Origin: Microcosmobacter mediterraneus
GTDB lineage: Bacteria > Bacteroidota > Bacteroidia > Flavobacteriales > Flavobacteriaceae
Assembly: GCF_031846265.1 (NCBI RefSeq)
Contig: NZ_JAVRIA010000008.1
Location: 24,963 to 88,962, forward strand
Reading direction: 5' to 3'
Length of the DNA: 64,000 bases
Shown here one piece after another: positions 60,201-64,000 of the stretch. The notes under the pieces were generated by a model, which was given only the letters and a program-made list of their open reading frames with translations, searched no databases and had not been told where the DNA came from. The position numbers and the translations under genes were made by a program. Positions within the stretch are counted from its first letter, which is position 1; each line of letters opens with the position of its first letter.

Positions 60201-60466
60201 ATTTCAAAAGCTAAGCCTTCTCTTAATACTTTAGCTTTTCCACCTGTGGAATTCATAATGTAGATATCTCCTAATAGATCGAACACAATTTTTGAACCAT
60301 CAGGACTCACATCTAGATTCATCCAAGTACCTTCATCAGTATTTAATTTGAGCTCAGTGAAATCCCAATCGCCTTCAGGATTATTAACATTCCAAGCTTT
60401 GTCTTTGTCTTGAGCAGATAAATTAATTGAAAGTAGGAGGAGGGCTAGAAAAATTAACTTACGCAT
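57218..60466 (-). CDS. Secreted amidohydrolase with N-terminal TolB-like propeller
   Basis: This 1082-residue protein has a signal peptide (KLIFLALLLLSINLSAQ). Residues about 40-620 are PD40/TolB-like propeller blades (WMNLDVSPDGSKIVFD, PRFSPDGKQISFTSDAGG, FEPTFSPDGNTITYV). An amidohydrolase domain follows (about 650-1060): TIMPGMVDAHAHIG with the metal HxH, GVEHNIPVAP, KVNLGAHGQLQGLGAHWE and GSLEVGKLADLIIMDKNP. Such large exported hydrolases may act on peptides or cyclic amides in the periplasm. The C-terminus ends in SGCGCHLGQH, an odd Cys/His-rich tail. Confidence 0.9.
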   Translation of the reverse strand: MRKLIFLALLLLSINLSAQDKDKAWNVNNPEGDWDFTELKLNTDEGTWMNLDVSPDGSKIVFDLLGDIYIMNSTGGKAKVLREGLAFEIQPRFSPDGKQISFTSDAGGGDNIWVMNSDGSDAKQITKENFRLLNNAIWTPDGNYLIARKHFTSGRSLGAGELWMYHKTGGTGLQLTKRKNDQQDVNEPSISADGDYLYYSEDMYPGGFFQYNKDPNKQIYVINRYNMKTGKTIRITGGPGGAARPQISNDGKKLAFIKRVRTKSVLYIHNLETGEEWPVYDKLNKDQQEAWAIFGVYTNFSWMPNNEDIVIWSGGKINKININSLRSVIIPFKVNATIKIAKALEFDTPVAPENFNAKVIRHVTTSPNEKMIAFNALGYIWTKQLPNGTPKRLTNGTDFEFEPTFSPDGNTITYVTWNDENLGAIYSSTSIGGTATKLTSEKGIYRTPSYSNDGKYIVYKKENGNNDQGRTFTKNSGLYIMNANGSDSKFVTAEGDFPQFNSKDNRVMYQKGGSYFGALTKEFKSVNLQGEDERIHVKSKHGNRLLPSPDGKWLAFQHLHKVYLAPMPQMGKTIDITDKSGYVPITQISKDAGINLHWSRNSKTIHWSLGDDYFSAPASLETKGITENGIKINLNVKTDKPDGSIALKGARIITMKGDTVIENGTILVENNRIKSIGNSSDITIPSNTKTINVSGKTIMPGMVDAHAHIGAFRYGLTTQKHWQFYANLAYGVTTAHDPSAHTETVFALSELQKTGQLVGPRLYSTGFILYGADGDFKAVINNLEDARSSIRRTKAFGALSVKSYNQPRREQRQQVIKAAREEGIFVVPEGGSTFYHNITMIMDGHTGVEHNIPVAPVYKDVLELWGTSNTGYTPTLIVNYGGLNGEYYFYQNTKVWEKEKLLKYTPRGIIDSRSRHRTMVPQDEYDNGHILVSKTCKALADKGVKVNLGAHGQLQGLGAHWELWMLQQGGMTNLEALRAATLNGADYIGASNDIGSLEVGKLADLIIMDKNPLEDIRHTESITHTMINGRLYDTSTMNEVGNSPKERTQFYWENNRYNEAFPWHEESQSFTRSGCGCHLGQH

Positions 60467-60557
60467 AGTTAAGGATTTATTAATAGGACTGGTAAGATAA
60501 TTATTATTTGTTGGATTTTGTGTTAAATTGATTGTATGTAAAAATAAAGAAAATAAA

Positions 60558-60584
60558 AAACCCGATTCGTTAAGAATCGGGTTT
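60558..60584 (-). terminator. Terminator of the thrS-infC-rpmI-rplT operon
   Basis: Stem AAACCCGATTC / GAATCGGGTTT (60558-60568 with 60574-60584) with a 5-base loop; the minus strand continues in a T-run. Confidence 0.88.
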
Positions 60585-60620
60585 ATAAGCGAAATTTTGT
60601 TATTAATTAAGGCTTAAGGC

Positions 60621-60965
60621 CTATTTTACTTTGTTTACTATGGCTTCAAAGGCTTCAGGGTTATTCATGGCTAAATCTGCAAGAACCTTACGATTCAATT
60701 CAATATTATTAGCTTTTAATTTTCCCATAAACTTTGAATAAGACATTCCATGTTGTCTGGCTCCTGCATTAATACGCTGAATCCATAACGCTCTGAAAGT
60801 TCTCTTCTTATTTCTGCGATCTCTATACGAATATTGCATCGCTTTATCAACCGCGTTTTTAGCTACTGTCCAAACGTTTTTACGTCTTCCCCAATAACCT
60901 TTTGCTTGTTTAAGAACCTTTTTTCTTCGGGCTCTTTTTGCTACAGAATTTACTGATCTTGGCAT
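60621..60965 (-). CDS. rplT: 50S ribosomal protein L20
   Basis: This 114-residue, strongly basic protein matches L20 over its whole length: PRSVNSVAKRARRKKVLKQA, KGYWGRRKNVWTVAKNAVDK, YRDRRNKKRTFRALWIQRIN and SYSKFMGKLKANNIELNRK. It binds 23S rRNA early in large-subunit assembly. It is the last gene of thrS-infC-rpmI-rplT, with 103 bases between it and rpmI. Confidence 0.98.
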   Translation of the reverse strand: MPRSVNSVAKRARRKKVLKQAKGYWGRRKNVWTVAKNAVDKAMQYSYRDRRNKKRTFRALWIQRINAGARQHGMSYSKFMGKLKANNIELNRKVLADLAMNNPEAFEAIVNKVK

Positions 60966-61047
60966 AATTTAAATTGTTTTTTGTAGTAGGCGGCAGATAA
61001 TCTACACTTGCTAAATACTTTTGCCTAACTCCAGGGTTTATAAATTG

Positions 61048-61063
61048 TTTTAACCGGTTAAAA
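61048..61063. promoter_or_regulatory. 16-bp palindrome between rpmI and rplT
   Basis: TTTTAACCGGTTAAAA is a perfect palindrome 5 bases after the rpmI stop codon and 83 bases before rplT. It may bind a regulator; L20-mediated control in this gap is known in other phyla, but no L20-binding structure could be shown. Confidence 0.35.
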
Positions 61064-61068
61064 TAATA

Positions 61069-61266
61069 TTACTTTAAACGTAACATTGTTTTAACATTGT
61101 CTTCGTCTGCCTTATGAACTAAAGTATCATGAGTCAGAGCTAGCTTACGCTTTTTAGATTTTTTTGTCAGTATATGACTCTTAAAAGCGTGCTTTCTTTT
61201 AATTTTACCAGTGCCAGTTAGTTTAAAACGTTTCTTAGCACTTGATTTTGTTTTCATTTTAGGCAT
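61069..61266 (-). CDS. rpmI: 50S ribosomal protein L35
   Basis: This 65-residue protein matches L35: PKMKTKSSAKKRFKLTGTGK, HAFKSHILTKKSKKRKRKL-like stretch and a C-terminal helix DEDNVKTMLRLK. It lies 53 bases after infC and before rplT, in the order conserved in most bacteria. Confidence 0.97.
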   Translation of the reverse strand: MPKMKTKSSAKKRFKLTGTGKIKRKHAFKSHILTKKSKKRKLALTHDTLVHKADEDNVKTMLRLK

Positions 61267-61319
61267 TTCTCCTAGTTTAATTTACGTTTCGCTTATTATC
61301 TTTTTGCTGAACTAACAAC

Positions 61320-61877
61320 TTATTTTGCTTTTTTAGGCGCAATGAACATAATCATTCGCTTTCCTTCTAATTTAGGCATTTGCTCTACTTTACCAAATTC
61401 TTCTAAGTCTTGAGCTAACCTTAGTAATAAAATTTGTCCTTGTTCTTTAAAGACAATTGAACGTCCTTTAAAAAACACAAAAGCTTTGAGCTTTGCACCA
61501 TCCTTCAAGAATTTTTCTGCATGCTTTTTCTTAAATTCATAATCGTGATCATCTGTATTAGGACCAAATCTTATTTCCTTTACAACCACTTTTGTGGCTT
61601 TAGCTTTTAGAGCTTTTTCTCTTTTTTTCTGTTCGTAAAGGAATTTTTTATAATCCATAACTTTACAAACAGGAGGATTTGCGTTTGGTGATATTTCAAC
61701 AAGATCTAATCCTTGCTCATCCGCAATTGCTAATGCTTTTCTTGTTGGGTAAACACCTATCTCAACATTATCTCCAACAAGCCTCACTTCTTCAGCTCTA
61801 ATTTTGGAGTTAATTTTGTGTTGATCCTCTTTAACAACACGACGGTTGTTATTTCTTCTGTTTCTACGTATTGCTAT
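61320..61877 (-). CDS. infC: Translation initiation factor IF-3, with apparent AUA start
   Basis: The protein of 185 residues includes the IF3 N-domain (VRLVGDNVEIGVYPTRKALA, EQGLDLVEISPNANPPVCKV, MDYKKFLYEQKKRE) and C-domain (VKEIRFGPNTDDHDYEFKKK, LKAFVFFKGRS, KLEGKRMIMFIAPKK). In the same frame upstream of the first GTG (61787) the codons read IAIRRNRRNNNRRVVKEDQH, the usual family N-terminus, and then GTC and a TAA stop. The only start giving this N-terminus is ATA at 61877. IF-3 genes often use AUU, AUC or AUA for autoregulation. Confidence 0.9.
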   Translation of the reverse strand: MAIRRNRRNNNRRVVKEDQHKINSKIRAEEVRLVGDNVEIGVYPTRKALAIADEQGLDLVEISPNANPPVCKVMDYKKFLYEQKKREKALKAKATKVVVKEIRFGPNTDDHDYEFKKKHAEKFLKDGAKLKAFVFFKGRSIVFKEQGQILLLRLAQDLEEFGKVEQMPKLEGKRMIMFIAPKKAK

Positions 61878-61903
61878 GACTTATAAAATTTAGTTATACT
61901 TAC

Positions 61904-63847
61904 TTATTTAAATTTTTTTAAACTACTATTTACTTCACTAGTGATAATATCTGAAAATTCTTCTACAGAAATAGTGCCAAGATTTTCACCTCCGTGTTTT
62001 CTGACACTAATTTTACTATCACTTTCTTCTTGCTCGCCGACAATAATCATGAATGGTATTTTTTGCATTTCTGCTTCACGGATTTTTTTACCTACCGTTT
62101 CATTCCTATTATCAACAAGGGCGCGAATTTCGTTATTTTCTAACAAATTTAAAACTTTTTCAGTGTATTTTTCATATTTCTCACTAATAGAGAGAATAAT
62201 AGCTTGTTCTGGCATTAGCCATAATGGGAAATTTCCTCCAGTATGTTCTAATAGAATGGCTATAAAACGTTCCATACTTCCGAAAGGAGCTCTGTGTATC
62301 ATTACAGGTGTATGAAGCTCATTATCACTACCTTTATAAGTGAGTTCAAATCTTTTAGGTAACTGGTAATCTACTTGGATAGTTCCTAATTGCCATTGTC
62401 TGCCTAAAGCATCTTTCACCATGAAATCTAATTTCGGACCATAAAAAGCAGCTTCACCTTCTTCAATAACAAAATCCAACCCTTTGTCTGTAGCTGCATT
62501 AATTATGGCTTGTTCTGCTAATTCCCAATGATTAGTATCTCCTATATATTTCTCTGGCTTTTTTGGATCTCTAATAGATACTTGAGCTGTGAAATTTTCG
62601 AAACCTAACGAGCTAAATACATAAAGTACAAGGTCTATAACATTTTTAAATTCAAAATCTAATTGTTCTGGTGTACAGAATATATGAGCATCATCCTGAG
62701 TGAATCCTCTAACTCGAGTTAAACCATGTAACTCACCACTCTGCTCATATCTATAAACTGTACCAAACTCTGCGTATCGTTTTGGTAGTTCTCTGTATGA
62801 AAATGGTCTGGTATTATAAATCTCACAATGATGCGGACAATTCATTGGCTTTAATAGAAATTCTTCGCCTTCTGCTGGTGTGCTTATAGGTTGAAAACTA
62901 TCTTCTCCATATTTTGCGTAATGACCAGAAGTAACATATAATTCTTTTTGACCAATGTGAGGAGTCACCACCATTTCATAGCCAGCTTTTTTTTGGGCTT
63001 GTTTTAGGAAATTTTCTAAACGCTCTCTCAATGCAGCTCCTTTTGGAAGCCATAGAGGTAAACCTTGTCCAACTTTTTGAGAAAATGTAAAGAGTTCTAG
63101 TTCTTTACCAAGTTTTCTGTGATCACGTTTTTTTGCCTCTTCTAATAGTTCTAAATATTCTTTAAGTTCTTTCTGTTTCGGAAAAGAAATGCCGTAAACT
63201 CTCGTGAGTTGTTTGTTGTTTTCATCTCCGCGCCAATATGCACCAGCAACTGATAATAATTTAACTGCTTTTATGATCCCTGTATTTGGGATATGACCTC
63301 CACGACATAAATCAGTGAATGTTGAATGATCGCAGAAAGTGATAGTGCCATCTTCTAAGTTTTCAATGAGCTCTACCTTATATTCATTGTTTTGATTGTT
63401 GTAGAGTGATAATGCTTTATCTTTAGATACAGAACGCATTTTGAATTCATGTTTTCCACGAGCAATCTCTAATATTTTATCTTCAATTTTTTTAAAGTCT
63501 TTTTCAGAAATACTTTGTTCCCCAAAATCAACGTCATAATAAAATCCATTTTCTATGGCTGGACCAATAGATAATTTTACACTAGGATAAAGTTCTTCTA
63601 GAGCTTGAGCAAGTAAGTGCGCACTTGAATGCCAAAATGCTTTTTTCCCTTCAGGATTTTTCCATGTATATAGAACAAGAGATCCATCATTATTAATAGG
63701 AGTAACCGTTTCTATAATTTCAGAATTAAAACTTGCCGAAATTACATTCCTAGCTAAACCTTCACTAATTGACATTGCCACATCCAAAGGAGTTGTACCT
63801 TCTTTATATTGTTTAACTGAACCATCAGGTAAAGTAATGTTAATCAT
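61904..63847 (-). CDS. thrS: Threonyl-tRNA synthetase
   Basis: This 647-residue class II synthetase charges tRNA-Thr. It has the N-terminal TGS domain (INITLPDGSVKQYKEGTTPL), the editing domain with HSSAHLLAQALEELYP and CRGGHIPNTG, the class II motifs (TRVRGFTQDDAHIFCTP), MNCPHHCEIYNTRPFSY with the zinc Cys, and the anticodon-binding C-terminus. The start is the ATG at 63847; an upstream ATG (63868) lies in the -7 element and would not be in the mRNA. It heads the operon thrS-infC-rpmI-rplT. Confidence 0.97.
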   Translation of the reverse strand: MINITLPDGSVKQYKEGTTPLDVAMSISEGLARNVISASFNSEIIETVTPINNDGSLVLYTWKNPEGKKAFWHSSAHLLAQALEELYPSVKLSIGPAIENGFYYDVDFGEQSISEKDFKKIEDKILEIARGKHEFKMRSVSKDKALSLYNNQNNEYKVELIENLEDGTITFCDHSTFTDLCRGGHIPNTGIIKAVKLLSVAGAYWRGDENNKQLTRVYGISFPKQKELKEYLELLEEAKKRDHRKLGKELELFTFSQKVGQGLPLWLPKGAALRERLENFLKQAQKKAGYEMVVTPHIGQKELYVTSGHYAKYGEDSFQPISTPAEGEEFLLKPMNCPHHCEIYNTRPFSYRELPKRYAEFGTVYRYEQSGELHGLTRVRGFTQDDAHIFCTPEQLDFEFKNVIDLVLYVFSSLGFENFTAQVSIRDPKKPEKYIGDTNHWELAEQAIINAATDKGLDFVIEEGEAAFYGPKLDFMVKDALGRQWQLGTIQVDYQLPKRFELTYKGSDNELHTPVMIHRAPFGSMERFIAILLEHTGGNFPLWLMPEQAIILSISEKYEKYTEKVLNLLENNEIRALVDNRNETVGKKIREAEMQKIPFMIIVGEQEESDSKISVRKHGGENLGTISVEEFSDIITSEVNSSLKKFK

Positions 63848-63865
63848 TGTTATATATTTTGGGAA

Positions 63866-63896
63866 CAAATATAGTAGTATATAATATGGTTTACAA
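63866..63896 (-). promoter_or_regulatory. Promoter of the thrS operon
   Basis: On the minus strand TTG (63896-63894), a 20-base spacer and TATATTTG (63873-63866) fit the consensus, 18 bases before the ATG. The remaining bases to 64000 show no gene. Confidence 0.75.
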
Positions 63897-64000
63897 TTAT
63901 ATATATGAATGATTTCACCTCAGTAAATTGACTTAAATACCTGCCTTCAAATCGATTAAAATAAGTACTAAATAATCTACATATAACAAATAGGGTAAAA

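Noticed and set aside
1..64000. Search for insertion sequences, prophage genes, CRISPR arrays and rRNA
   Set aside because: No transposase, integrase, phage, cas or rRNA sequence was recognised in the window.

Overview
The window looks like a piece of chromosome from a marine-type member of the family Flavobacteriaceae (phylum Bacteroidota). Base composition is AT-rich throughout. Many genes are preceded by the Bacteroidota -7 promoter element TAnnTTTG rather than by a Shine-Dalgarno sequence. Two exported proteins end in type IX secretion (Por) sorting domains, SusC-type plug domains and TonB receptors are present, transketolase is split in two, and carotenoid and menaquinone genes are chromosomal. 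No insertion sequence, prophage or CRISPR array was seen, and no gene-free stretch exceeds about 300 bases.

Layout. 1-6066: menaquinone genes (3' end of menA, then menC, a CPBP membrane protease and menE in a tight operon), with an MBL-fold hydrolase, a sterol-desaturase-like enzyme and a DUF2490 protein between them. 6155-9036: three exported proteins combining vWA-like and barrel-less SusC plug domains, the least understood locus here. 9101-15518: an acyl-CoA carboxylase beta subunit, a TraB/GumN protein, a TetR regulator with a thioesterase (both preceded by the same palindrome), peptidase T and pyrD. 15568-21733: an M43 metalloprotease and a spondin-domain protein, both type IX cargo, then HMG-CoA lyase and a TonB receptor. 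21928-30930: a lipoprotein, guaB, a PhyH oxygenase, an SRPBCC protein, and an operon of three periplasmic folding proteins with a MoxR ATPase and a tiny membrane protein. 31136-35666: aconitase, a Crp/Fnr regulator and a lipoprotein made of four 110-residue repeats.

35744-40635 is a complete zeaxanthin locus (crtY, crtZ, crtB, crtI) headed by a MerR-type regulator that carries the adenosylcobalamin-binding signature of the light sensor CarH, so pigment synthesis may be light-controlled. 40755-40966: tRNA-Leu(GAG) and tRNA-Lys(TTT). 41096-53291: mostly housekeeping genes (aroK, a PRTase, an S4 protein, an FKBP lipoprotein, split transketolase, tgt, an LptF/G permease, a DMT transporter, accA, dnaB, an AI-2E-family exporter). 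53472-57185: class IV aminotransferase, sulfotransferase-like, 'asparagine synthetase B'-like, YjbQ and EF-hand genes in one direction. 57218-60466: a large secreted amidohydrolase. 60621-63847: the conserved thrS-infC-rpmI-rplT operon, in which infC has no ATG, GTG or TTG at the family's N-terminus and appears to start at AUA.

Functions are assigned by reading motifs and by knowledge of the families; no database search was run. Several starts were moved downstream of the longest possible reading frame because the upstream start codon lies inside a -7 promoter element or ahead of a clear signal peptide.
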